The translations under genes and the position numbers were made by a program. Below the pieces are notes generated by a model. The model did no database searches and was not told the DNA's origin. It saw nothing but the letters and a program-made list of their open reading frames with translations. Below are positions 7,403 through 17,648 of a stretch of 64,000 bases of DNA, piece after piece. The DNA comes from Triticum aestivum. Its lineage: Eukaryota; Streptophyta; Magnoliopsida; Poales; Poaceae. Numbering within the stretch: position 1 is the first letter of the stretch; every line of letters begins with the position of its first letter. The stretch lies in NCBI RefSeq assembly GCF_018294505.1, contig NC_057796.1:268844259-268908258 (forward strand), read 5' to 3'.

Positions 7403-10400
7403 TTTTAGTTTCTTGATTTTTGATTCTGTTAAGTACTAAATAATATATCTAGCCTCTGGTTATATGTGGTTTTATGTTTTAATTAGTGTTTGTGCCAAGT
7501 TAAACCTATAGGATCTTCTTGGATAATAGTTATTTGATCTTGCTGAAAATTCCAGAAACTTTCTGTTCACGAAAACAATTGTTAAAAATTACCAGAACGT
7601 GATATAATATTGATTCCAATTGCAGCAGATCACTAAACAAATTATTTAGGTCTTCCTATTTTGGCAGAATATTTAGAGTTCCAGAAGTTTGCGTTAGTTA
7701 CAGATTACTACAGACTGTTCTGTTTTTGACAGATTCTGTTTTTCGTGTGTTGTTTGCTTATTTTGATGAGTCTATGGCTAGTAAAAGAGTTTATAAACCA
7801 CAGAGAAGTTGGAATACAGTAAGTTTAACACCAATATAAATAAATAATGAGTTCATTACAGTACCATGAAGTGGTGTTTTGTTTTCTTTCGCTAACGGAG
7901 CTCACGAGATTTTCTGTTAAGTTTTGTGTTGTGAAGTTTTCAAGTTTTGGGTAAAGATTTGATGGACTATGAAATAAGGAGTGGCAAGAGCCTAAGCTTG
8001 GGGATGCCCAAGGCACCCCAAGGTAATATTCAAGGATAACCAAGCGTCTAAGCTTGGGGATGCCCCGGAAGGCATCCCCTCTTTCGTCTTCGTTTATCGG
8101 TAACTTTACTTGGAGCTATATTTTATTCACCACATGATATGTGTTTTGCTTGGAGCGTCATTTTATTTTATTTTGTTTTGCTTTCTGTTTGAATAAAGTA
8201 TCAAGATCTGAAATTCTTAAAATGTTAGAGAGTCTTCACATAGTTACATAATTATTCGACTACTCACTGATCTTCACTTCTATCTTTTGGAGTAGTTTGT
8301 CATTTGATCTAGTGCTTCACTTATATCTTTTAGAGCACGACGGTAGTTTTATTTGGAAGAAATAGATGAACTCTCACTTATATTATTTTGAGAGTCTTAA
8401 ACAGCATGGTAATTTGCTTTAACTAGTAAAAAACTTTCTCATGAGTGTGTTGAATACTAAGAGAAGTTTGATGCTTGATGACTGTTTTGAGATATGGAGG
8501 TACTGATATTAAAGTTGTGCTAGTTGAGTAATTTTGAAATTGAGAAATACTTGTGTTGAAGTTTGCAAGTCCCGTAGCATGCACGTATGGTAAACGTTAT
8601 GTAACAAATTTGAAACATGAGGTGTTCTTTGATTGTCTTCATTATGAGTGGCGGTCGGGGACGAGCGATGGTCTTTTCCTACCAATCTATCCCCCTAGGA
8701 GCATGCGCGTAGTGCTTGGTTTTTGATGACTTGTAGATTTTTGCAATAAGTATGTGAGTTCTTTATGACTAATGTTGAGTCCATGGATTATACGCACTCT
8801 TACCCTTCATCATTGCTAGCCTCTTCGGTATCGTGCATTGCCCTCTCTCACATTGAGAGTTGGTGCAAACTTCGCCGGTGCATCCAAACCCCGTGATACG
8901 ATGCGCTCTATCACACATAAACCTCTTCCTCAAAACAGCCACCATACCTACCTATTATGGCATTTCCATAGCCATTCCGAGATATATTGTCATGCAACTT
9001 TCGACCATTCCGCTTATCATGACACGCTCATCATTGTCATATTGCTTTGCATGATCATGTAGTTGACATCGTATTTGTGGCAAAGCCACCGTTCATAATT
9101 TTTCATACATGTCACTCTTGATTCATTGTTATCCCGGTATACCGCCGGAAGGCATTCATATAGAGTCATACTTTGTTCTAGTATCGAGTTGTAATAATTG
9201 AGTTGTAAATAAATAGAAGTGTGATGATCATCATTCATAGAGCATTGTCCAAAATAAAAAAGGAAGGCCAAAAAAAAAGAGAATAAAAAGGGACAATGCT
9301 ACTATCCTTTTTTTCCACACTTGTGCTTCAAAGTAGCACCATGATCTTCATGATGGAGAGTCTCTTGTTTTGTCACTTTCATATACTAGTGGGAATTTTT
9401 CATTATAGAACTTGGCTTGTATATTCCAACAATGGGCTTCCTCAAATGCCCTAGGTCTTCGTGAGCAAGCAAGTTGGATGCACACCCACTTAGTTTCTTT
9501 TGTTGAGCTTTCATGCATTTATAGCTCTAGTGCATCCGTTGCATGGAAATCCCTACTCCTTGCATTAACATCAATCGATGGGCATCTCCATAGCTCATTG
9601 ATTAGCCTTGTTGATGTGAGACTTTCTCCTTTTTTGTCTTCTCCACATAACCCCCATTATTATATTCTATTCCACCCATAGTGCTATATCCATGGCTCAC
9701 GCTCATGTATTGCGTGAAGGTTGAAATTTTTTTAGATTACTAAAGTATGAAACAATTGCTTGGCTTGTCATCGGGGTTGTGCATGATGAGAGCATTCTTG
9801 GGTGACGAAAATGGAGCATGACTAAACTATATGATTTTGTAGGGATGAACTTTCTTTGGCCATGTTATTTTGAGAAGACATAATTGCTTAGTTAGTATGC
9901 TTGAAGTATTATTACTTTTATGTCAATATTAAACTTTTATCTTGAATCTTTCGGATCTGAATATTCAATCCACAATTAAGAGGGTTACATAAAAAAATTA
10001 TGCCAAGTAGCATTCCGCATCGAAAATTCTGTTTTTATCATTTACCTACTCGAGGACGAGCAGGAATTAAGCTTGGGGATGCTTGATACGTCTCCAACGT
10101 ATCTAATTTTTGATTGCTTCATGCTATATTATATTCTGTTTTGAATGATTAATGGGCTTTACTAAGCAATTTTATATTATTTTTGTGACTAACCTATTAA
10201 CCCAGAGCCCAGTGCCAGTTCCTGTTTTTTCCCTTGTTTCAGTGTTTCGCAGAAAAGGAATATCAAACGGAGTCCAAACGGAACGAAACCTTCGGGGGAA
10301 GTTATTTTTGGGAAGAAAGCAATCCGGGAGACTTGGACTACACGTCAGGGGATCAACGAGGAAGGCACGAGGCAGGGGGGCGCGCCCTCCACCCTCGTGG

Positions 10401-11701
10401 GCCCCTCGTGGCTCCCCTGACCGACTTCTTTCGCCTATATATATCAATATACCCTAAAACCATCGGGGAACAGGATAGATCGGGAGTTCCGCCGCCGCAA
10501 GCCTCTGTAGCCACGAAAAACCAATCGCGACCCTATTCCGGCACCCTGCCGGAGGGGGGATCCCTCACCGGTGGCCATCTTCATCATCCCGGCGCTCTCC
10601 ATGACGACGAGGGAGTAGTTCACCGTCGGGGTTGAGGGTATGTACCAGTAGCTATGTGTTTGATCTCTATCTCTCGTGTTCTTGAGGTGATACAATCTTG
10701 ATGTATCGCGAGCTTTGCGATTATAGTTGGATCTTATGATGTTTCTCCCCCTCTACTCTCTTGTAATGGATTGAGTTTTCCCTTTGAAGTTATCTTATCG
10801 GATTGAGTCTTTAATGATTTGAGAACACTTGATGTATGTCTTGGGTGGGATAACCATGGAGACAATGGGTTATTCTATTGATTCACTTGATGTATGTTTT
10901 GGTGATCAACTTGCGGGTTCCGCCCATGAACCTATGCATAGGGGTTGGCACACGCACTACTAGAAAAAGGCTTACTAGTGGCGCACCAGTTTTGCCTACT
11001 AATGGCGCACTACTGGTGCGCCACTAGCACCACGCCACTAGTATTTTTTACTAATGGCGCACCACTAGTGCGCCATTAGTATCTGGTATACTAATGGCGC
11101 ACCAGGCAGTGCGCCATTAGTATAGGCCACGGCGCGCCATTAGTATACCTCCCAGGGGGCCATATTTACCCATGTGCCTAGCCATACTAATGGCGCACCG
11201 CGTGGTGATGCGCCATTAATATCCTTTGGCATACTAATGGCGCACTGCGGGGTGATGCGCCATTAGTATCCTTTGGCATACTAATGGCACACTGCGGTGT
11301 GATGCGCCATTAGTATGTATATTAGGGATTATTTTTTTTCTTTTCTGATTTTTGCACAGATTACAAAATATATTATTGGACAGAATATAAGCAGCACCAC
11401 ACAGCAACAGCAGATTCATCGAATACAATAGAAGATTAGTCTCCGAATACAATTCATCATATTAGTCTCCGAATTCAAAAGACCGAACAAAGATAGAACA
11501 TTAGAAGTCTCGAGACCGCGAGTAGCGAGTTTGTCGAAAGTAATACTAATCCTAACAAGTCCTACTAATCATCATCATACAACTTCTACTCGTTATTAAT
11601 AACAAGTCATACGATCATCATCCTGATAGTCATCCAACCAACCCTACTTAATTGTTCTTAGCACATGATCATCAATATTAGGCAGGACCTAAATACCCTA
11701 T

Positions 11702-12902
11702 TTAAGGTAAAATAGCATAAAACAATATAGACCCTGACTCTCCATTATGGAGAATGGAGATCATCCTGTCTCCAATTCTTGCGCGGCGCTTCCTTTTGCT
11801 TCCAAGAACCTCCTTACGACTGTCCATACATTTTTTCCATTCTCTGATTAGCATGTCTCCACTTCTTCTAGAAATCCGGTATGGACAGTTGAGATTCGTA
11901 GGATGACCTGGATATAAGTTGAAAACACGAAGACTGCCATTCTGATACATCAAATGAGGCACACAATCCTCAGGGATTCTCTGTTGAAAAACATAGTAAT
12001 AACTTCATAGTTAGCAATGATGTACTAGTTTTAGAAGTATGCAAAAGATGCACGGATGTCGTAATAGTAAAAAATCTTACCAGGGTATCTCCATGGTAGT
12101 TACCGTAGTTCAACACGTGCACTAGTGGCACGTATTGACCATAATGTTGAGGAGTTTGATTGTAGATATTGTAATTCTCAAGATCAGTACAAAATCCGAC
12201 CAGATGATTTTTCTCCTGATAAGTTAACTCGGAGCCATCGGTGTAGTGGGTTTTGTCTACCATGTTCCGCACATTTTTCGAACAATCAAAATAAGCTGTC
12301 AATGGAAATAAGTTGTCAACTATTTTGAAATAAACAATATAAATTAGTTAATAATTAACTATGTTTGAGAAACTCACATAGCGGTAGAACTGGAGGCGTA
12401 TCAACAAGGACCCAAATGTCCATATTGTCATGGTCGGTGTCAGGGATCACCAAGATCCATGGTGACAAGCATACCCTCATCAAAACCATACATCTTGCAA
12501 AATGCTTCCCAATTTTTGCAACCAAAATGGGTTACGCTCTCAGCATTATACAGATTTACTTCAAAATCCACATCATGATGTGTCCTTAGGTGAATTTTCT
12601 TCGTTTCAAAATTTTCATGATCTTCAAAATCCATCCTCTCCAAGACATAGCGTCTTGCATGGCATGGGATAAACTATACTCGAATTGTAAAAGATGAAAT
12701 TACACGTTGAAATAGTTGAAGTCATGCTTAATTATGAAAAAAAACACTTGTCGTCGTTGCGTACCGTTTCAACTTCGAAGGTCTCCTCGAGCTTAATGCT
12801 GAAGCGCCGATCATCGTCCAGGTGAGGCCTGTCGCACAGACCTCGACCGTCGTGGCACCAGTCGCACTCCCCCGGGAGACTTTCGTCGTCCGATGACGAC
12901 AT
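11702..12902 (-). pseudogene. B3-like DNA-binding protein gene inside the CACTA element, one frameshift
   Basis: Four exons with consensus splice sites on the minus strand: 12765-12902, 12378-12673, 12081-12295 and 11702-11980 (stop TAA). Joined, they give about 308 residues. Residues about 35-135 have a B3-like pattern (IPCHARR, then NWEAFCKMYGFDEGMLVTMD). A second such domain fills exons 3-4 (IPEDCVPHL, EWKKCMDS, ARIGDRM). B3 domains bind DNA in the nucleus; that role here is inferred from pattern only. Exon 2 has one extra base in a GGG/CCC run near 12443, giving a stop (GDP*); removing it restores phase into exon 3 exactly. A sequencing error would leave an intact gene. It starts MSSSDDESLPGECDW. 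Assignment to B3 is moderate. Confidence 0.65.
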
Positions 12903-13129
12903 TTCCTATGTTCATAATTCAAAACTACATCATCTCTGTTGGGTCCAATAAGATAATCCACAGTGTGGTGAAAACACGCCCTTCGAACTGGTTTGAGCAA
13001 TTGGTGAATGGAGATGGTCTAAGATTTTCAGTAGTAAGAAGTGAAGTGGTAATTTTGAGAGCAAATGGTTAGGATGAGTGGTTCCTACTTAATTAAGTAC
13101 TAAGACCCCGGCCCATGCATTAGTCACAA

Positions 13130-13222
13130 GTACCCCATATGTCCTATTTCATGGAAAAGTCATGCTAAAATTCATGGAAAATTTCAGCATGACCTTTGCT
13201 GAAAATAGGACATATGGAGTAC
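13130..13222. repeat. 93-bp imperfect fold-back
   Basis: The left arm begins GTACCCCATATGTCCTATTT and the right arm reads back as GTACTCCATATGTCCTATTT. Pairing continues inward through AAAGTCATGCTAAAATT with a few mismatches. It lies in the CACTA body about 230 bp upstream of the B3-like gene start. Confidence 0.7.
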
Positions 13223-14479
13223 CCGAATTTGCCGGAACGGAAGTTAATCGACATTCCAGCAAACTCAAGGGCCTCTCGGGGTACAGCAGCAGCATCACAA
13301 GTTGACAAAATTTCAGTATTACAGACTTGCTGTCAGCATCACAAGTAGTACCAATGGAAGTGGAGCATTACTACTCTACAGAAAGATAACGCAATGTAAC
13401 AAAAGTGTAACTCTATCTATCTACAATGAGTGGAAATGGCCAAGCCTAAACAACTTACTACTCGATTGATTAAGCATGTGGATTTGTCAATGATTAATAT
13501 GATATAAGTGTAACTCTGAAATGAAAGACCATATAGATAAAACAATGCAACAGAAATGAAAGACCATGTGGATTTTCTCAGAACTTTAAGCGCAAATGTC
13601 AAGAGCACAGAGTACACATTCTCAAAGAGAAGTTCAGTTCTGCAATCGACAAACCAGACACTTTAATTTTTATCAAGGAAGGGTTTACCCCTCCGATTTC
13701 CATTAAGAGAAACCAACAACAAACTACAAGAACCAGTTATCTTACAAAGATAAAACCAAAAGCTACTTACTACAGGAGCTTATGTCTGGACCAGATAACA
13801 ACACTGCTTATGGACCCTTATAACTTGGTGCACTTGCATTCAGTCACCACCACCAAATCCTAGTGCAGCTGTGGTTCTAAAATCCTAGTGCACTTGCACT
13901 TGGTGCACTTGGAGAACATGATTGGGCATTCTGAAACATAATTGCTCTAGTGCAGCTGTGGTTCCAATTGAGGTGTGCTCTATGGTCTTATACATAAGCC
14001 AAACAAACTAATTAGGGTTCAGCAGCAAGCAGCTGCACAACTGCATCACTCCTTGTCTCCCTCCCTTCAGATACAGCGGCTCAAAAGTCAAGTAAACTGA
14101 AGATTAATCTAACAAGCCTGACAGTAGCTAAATGTACCTAACTGATGCTAACTGTACCTAACTAAATTTTTTGATAGTAGCTAACTGTATTTAGTAATTT
14201 TTCTGTAACAGTCTTGCCCCTATTTGAAGGACAAGCAAATAGATACCTAAAATCCACTAGTATTGCCTCTAAAAAAGCCTAACTGGATTTTTCTGTAACT
14301 GTACCTAACTGAATTTTTCTGTATCTAACTGAACTGTAAGGAGTTAACTGAAATTCACTAGTATTGCCTCTAAAAAGCCTAAAGTCCACTATTATCTACT
14401 TTAGGCACAATCATACACAATTCTGACTGTACTGTAACAATTGTAATCTATCAAAATGTTGAAATTTTGTCATTCGGAG
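13223..14479. other. CACTA interior, non-coding
   Basis: AT-rich sequence with short imperfect repeats of TAACTGAATTTTTCTGTA type (14150-14380) and a repeated tggttctaaaatcctagtgca segment (13850-13910). No convincing frame or splice-bounded exon seen. Confidence 0.4.
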
Positions 14480-15060
14480 GGTCACCTGCGTGGTGGTGCC
14501 CTGCACAGCGGTCGTTGAGCTCGCGCGGTGTGGTGAGCTCACCGGAGATGGACGGGCCCTGCACAGCGATCGAGACTCAGAGCAGAGGTTGAGGGCAAGA
14601 GGAAGAAGAAGAAGAAGGAAGTGGAGGGGAGGGGCTCACCTGCAGTCGAGGGCGTACACGGCGCCGGCCGGCTGCAGTGGTGGGGGCGCGGGGGCGGCGG
14701 GGGTGGAGTCCGGCGGGGGAGAATCACGCAGGCGACGGGGTCGTTGCGGTCGCCACTCCTTGTCGCCGCCGAGCTCACGCCGGGGGGGTGAAGAAGAGGA
14801 AGATGGCGGCGGTCCTCCTGGGCAGGCCGCGCGGTGTTGGACGGCGAGCACGAGGTTGACGCAGGTGGGGCCGCGGGGGGAGGGGGACGGTGAGGGCGCG
14901 GGCGCGGGCGGAGGGGGCGGTTGGGCGGGAGGACGTCGAGGGCGCGGGCGCGGGCGGAGGGGGGACGGCGAGGGAGGCGGCGCTCGGCTCGGGGAGGGGG
15001 CGTTGGGGGCGGTGGTGGTCGGGTGCGGCGGGGGCAGCTTAGTGTGGGGGGAAGCTTACT
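14480..15060. other. GC-rich segment of the CACTA element
   Basis: Very G-rich on the plus strand (C-rich on minus). It produces long frames in several phases on both strands, so none is credible by length alone. It may be a captured gene 5' region or the promoter end of the B3-like gene's transcription unit, since pyrimidine-rich leader-like sequence (cttcctcttcttcttc type) lies on the minus strand near 14600. Confidence 0.35.
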
Positions 15061-16472
15061 AATGGCGCACCGCGAAGCGGGGCGCCATTAGAATGTTTTT
15101 TTACATAGCAATGGCGCACCAGCCAGAGGTGCGCCATTAGTAATATTTTTTTATTTTTTTTGTTGCATCTAATAATTTTTTAGAAAATGAATATGAATAT
15201 GAAACAGTAATATTTTTTTGTAAAACAGTAGTAATATTTATGAATATGAAAAAAATCATCAAATTTATTATTTGAAAATATAATCAAATTTGTTTTTTTT
15301 TGGAATTTTAGTTGCATTCATTAGTAGTTTTGCAAAAAAAAGACACTAATGGCGCAGCAGGGAACAGTGCGCCATTACTAGTTTAAACTAGTAATGGCGC
15401 ACTGTTCTCCGGTGCGCCATTAGTAGTTTTGCAAAAAAATAAAAAATAAAAAAAATATAGTAGTGGCGCACTATGTGGCTGGTGCGCCATTACTAGTTAG
15501 AACTAGTAATGGCAAACTGTGCCCCGGTGCGCCATTAGTATGTTTGGAAAAATAAAATAAAAAATTTGTTACTAATGGCGCACCGTGTGTCTGGTGCACC
15601 ATTAGTGTCTTTCACACTAATGGCGCACCAGCACATGGTGCGCCACTGCTATATAGCAATGGCGCACCACATGTCTGGTGCGCCATTAGTGGCCATTCCA
15701 TCTATAGCCCTTTTCCTAGTAGTGACGTTTTCGTCTTGACTCTCCGGTAGAAACTTTGGGGCACTCTTTGAAGTTCTTTGTGTTAGTTTGAATAGATGAA
15801 TCTGAGATTGTGTGATGCATATCGTATAATCATACCCACGGATACTTGAGGTGACATTGGAGTATCTAGGTGACATTAGGGTTTTGGTTGATTTGTATCT
15901 TAAGGTGTTATTCTAGTACGAACTCTTGAATAGATCGATCCGAAAGAATAACTTTGAGGTGGTTTCGTACCCTACCATAATCTTTTCGTTTGTTCTCCGC
16001 TATTAGTGACTTTGGAGTGACTCTTTGTTGCATGTTGAGGGATAGTTATATGATCCAAGTATGTTATTATTGTTGAGAGAACTTGCACTAGTGAAAGTAC
16101 GAACCCTAGGCCTTGTTTCCTAGCATTGCAATATCGTTTGTGTTCACTTTTATCATTAGTTACCTTGCTGTTTTTATATTTTCAGATTACAAAAACCTAT
16201 ATCTACCATCCATATTGCACTTGTATCACCATCTCTTCGCCGGACTAGTGCACCTATACAATTTACCATTGTATTGGGTGTGTTGGGGACACAAGAGACT
16301 CTTTGTTATTTGGTTGCAGGGTTGTTTGAGAGAGATCATCTTCAACCTACGCCTCCCACGGACTGATAAACCTTAGGTCATCTACTTGAGGGAAATTTGC
16401 TGCTGTCCTACAAACCTCTGCACTTGGAGGCCCAACAACGTCTACAAGAAGAAGGTTGCATAGTAGACATCA

Positions 16473-16532
16473 CTCCATATGTTGTCACTTGTTGAAATCT
16501 CTAAAAAGATAAATATTTAGGAACGGAGGGAG
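16473..16532. mobile_element. Stowaway MITE, right-end fragment
   Basis: Starts inside the element at CTCCATATGTTGTCAC, directly after the F1 LTR end, and finishes at GGAACGGAGGGAG followed by TA. The left half is missing. The MITE itself sits in the 5' part of a Helitron. Confidence 0.75.
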
Positions 16533-16534
16533 TA

Positions 16535-16760
16535 GAAAATAGAGTTGGTGATGATGGTGTGCGTGCCATCCTGCAATATAGGCCGTCGGATTTATATCTT
16601 ACGGATAGGAAGAAAACTATGGCAATTTTGCAAAAATATACCCACACCCCTCTCCACGTTCGCAAATACGGCCTTCCCTCGTCATCCTTTTATCTCCCAA
16701 GATAAACTACTCATACAAATGCATCTTGATGGTCCGTGCAACGGACGGGGATCTAGCTAG
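16535..16760 (+). mobile_element. Non-autonomous Helitron, 5' truncated copy
   Basis: Closely matches the complete copy at 17409-17648. The 3' end has the hairpin GTCCGTGCAACGGACGG and then CTAG (16757-16760) followed by T, the Helitron hallmark. The first 20-odd bases were displaced by the MITE. No Rep/helicase coding. Confidence 0.75.
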
Positions 16761-17408
16761 TTTCTTTTAAAATCGTTACTGCGATAATTGGGTTGAAGTG
16801 ATATATTTTATGTCTGCCCCGAATGATTTCAGATTCACTAGTAGTAACAAAGAAAAGGTTGCCTTGTTAATTAACAAAAAATAGGGTGAAAACTATCCCA
16901 TGAGGCCGGTAAAAACGAGGCACACTGGGTTCAGCGTCATCGTCACTACAGCTGTGCACGCGCGAGAAGTCTACATATCGAGGGGGATACTGAGCGAGTC
17001 ATAGAGACACAATGTTCGAGAGAGAAACCAATTGACAGATTACGATCAGATTGAGTTGTCACCCTTCTACTGTCATTGTTGGGGGTGGGGGGGAGGGAGA
17101 GAAAGACGTATCGAGAGTGTGCGCGGTAGGCACAGAGGCACAACTAGCGTGTGTGTGTGTATGTGCGTGTGTGTGTGTGTGTTTGAAAGAGGAGTAGATA
17201 GATTACTATCAAGATCGAGGTGCCACCCTACTCCTTCGGTGTCAGGTAGTGTGTGTGCATGTGTGTGTATTTGAGAGAGAAGCCAGTCGATAGATTAGTA
17301 TCAAGATCGAGGTGTCACCCTACTCCTTCGGTGTTGGGAAGTGTGTGTGTGTGTGATTGTGTGGGTGTGGGTGTGTGTGTCGGGGGGGGGGGCAATGACA
17401 CTTACATA
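16761..17408. repeat. GT-microsatellite region with about 110-bp imperfect repeats
   Basis: Several (TG)n runs (17143-17180, 17340-17383) alternate with imperfect copies of a segment containing TAGATTA(C/G)TATCAAGATCGAGGTG and CACCCTACTCCTTCGGTGT (about 17030-17095, 17195-17250, 17288-17340). No coding frame supported. Confidence 0.6.
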
Positions 17409-17648
17409 TCCCTACTCTTATAAAAACAGAGTTGGTGATGATGGTGTTCCTGTCATCCTGCAATATAGGCCATCCGATTTATACCCGACGGATAGGAAGG
17501 AAACTGTAGCAATTTTGCAAAAAGATACCCACACCCCTCTCCGCATTTGAAAATAAGGCATTCCCTCGTTCATCCTTTTCTCCCACAAGATAAACTACTC
17601 ATACAAATGCATCTTGATGTTCGGTGCAACGCATGGGCATCTTGCTAG
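17409..17648 (+). mobile_element. Non-autonomous Helitron, complete, 240 bp
   Basis: Begins TCCCTACTC directly after an A and ends GCTAG directly before a T, as expected for insertion between A and T without target duplication. A degraded 3' hairpin (CGGTGCAACGCATGGGC) precedes the CTAG. It is homologous to 16535-16760. Confidence 0.75.

Larger units (their letters stand above)
6368..10083 (+). mobile_element. F1 internal region, non-autonomous Gypsy element
   Basis: 3.7 kb between two F1 LTRs. It holds two primer-site copies, one 211-codon frame (6528-7163), and then about 2.9 kb without long frames. No RT, RNase H, integrase or chromodomain frame is visible. The non-coding part aligns by eye in pieces with the F2 internal region (26774-29587, inverted) and the F3 internal region (38808-41260, inverted). 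It contains four copies of AAGCTTGGGGATGC (6753, 7994, 8050, 10069); the last lies next to the 3' LTR. This is a LARD-like derivative that would need enzymes in trans. Confidence 0.85.
10955..15724. mobile_element. CACTA transposon, 4770 bp, non-autonomous with a captured gene
   Basis: Termini CACTACTAGAAAAAGG and CCTTTTCCTAGTAGTG are inverted repeats with one mismatch. The flanking 3-bp duplication is ACG (10952-10954 and 15725-15727), and the surrounding LTR is continuous when the element is removed. Subterminal regions (10970-11320 and 15055-15700) hold many paired units of ACTAATGGCGCACC and its complement. No TNP2-type transposase or TNPA-like frame was found. The body carries a four-exon B3-like gene (11702-12902, minus), a fold-back (13130-13222) and a GC-rich segment (14480-15060). 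Confidence 0.95.
10084..16472 (+). mobile_element. F1 3' LTR, split by a CACTA transposon
   Basis: The LTR runs 10084-10954 and resumes at 15725-16472, TGATACGTCTCC to GTAGACATCA, about 1.6 kb without the insert. U3 has GGGCGCGCCC near 10379 and TATATATA near 10436. The break is at CACACG/TTTTCG, identical to the unbroken site in the LTR at 4660. The base after the end (CTCCA) lies inside a MITE, so the element inserted in, or is now joined to, MITE sequence. No matching 5-bp duplication was found on the other side of the complex. Confidence 0.9.

Noticed and set aside
14490..15062. 190-codon Gly/Arg-rich frame
   Set aside because: Extreme GC skew opens frames in several phases on both strands; no splice, domain or codon signal.
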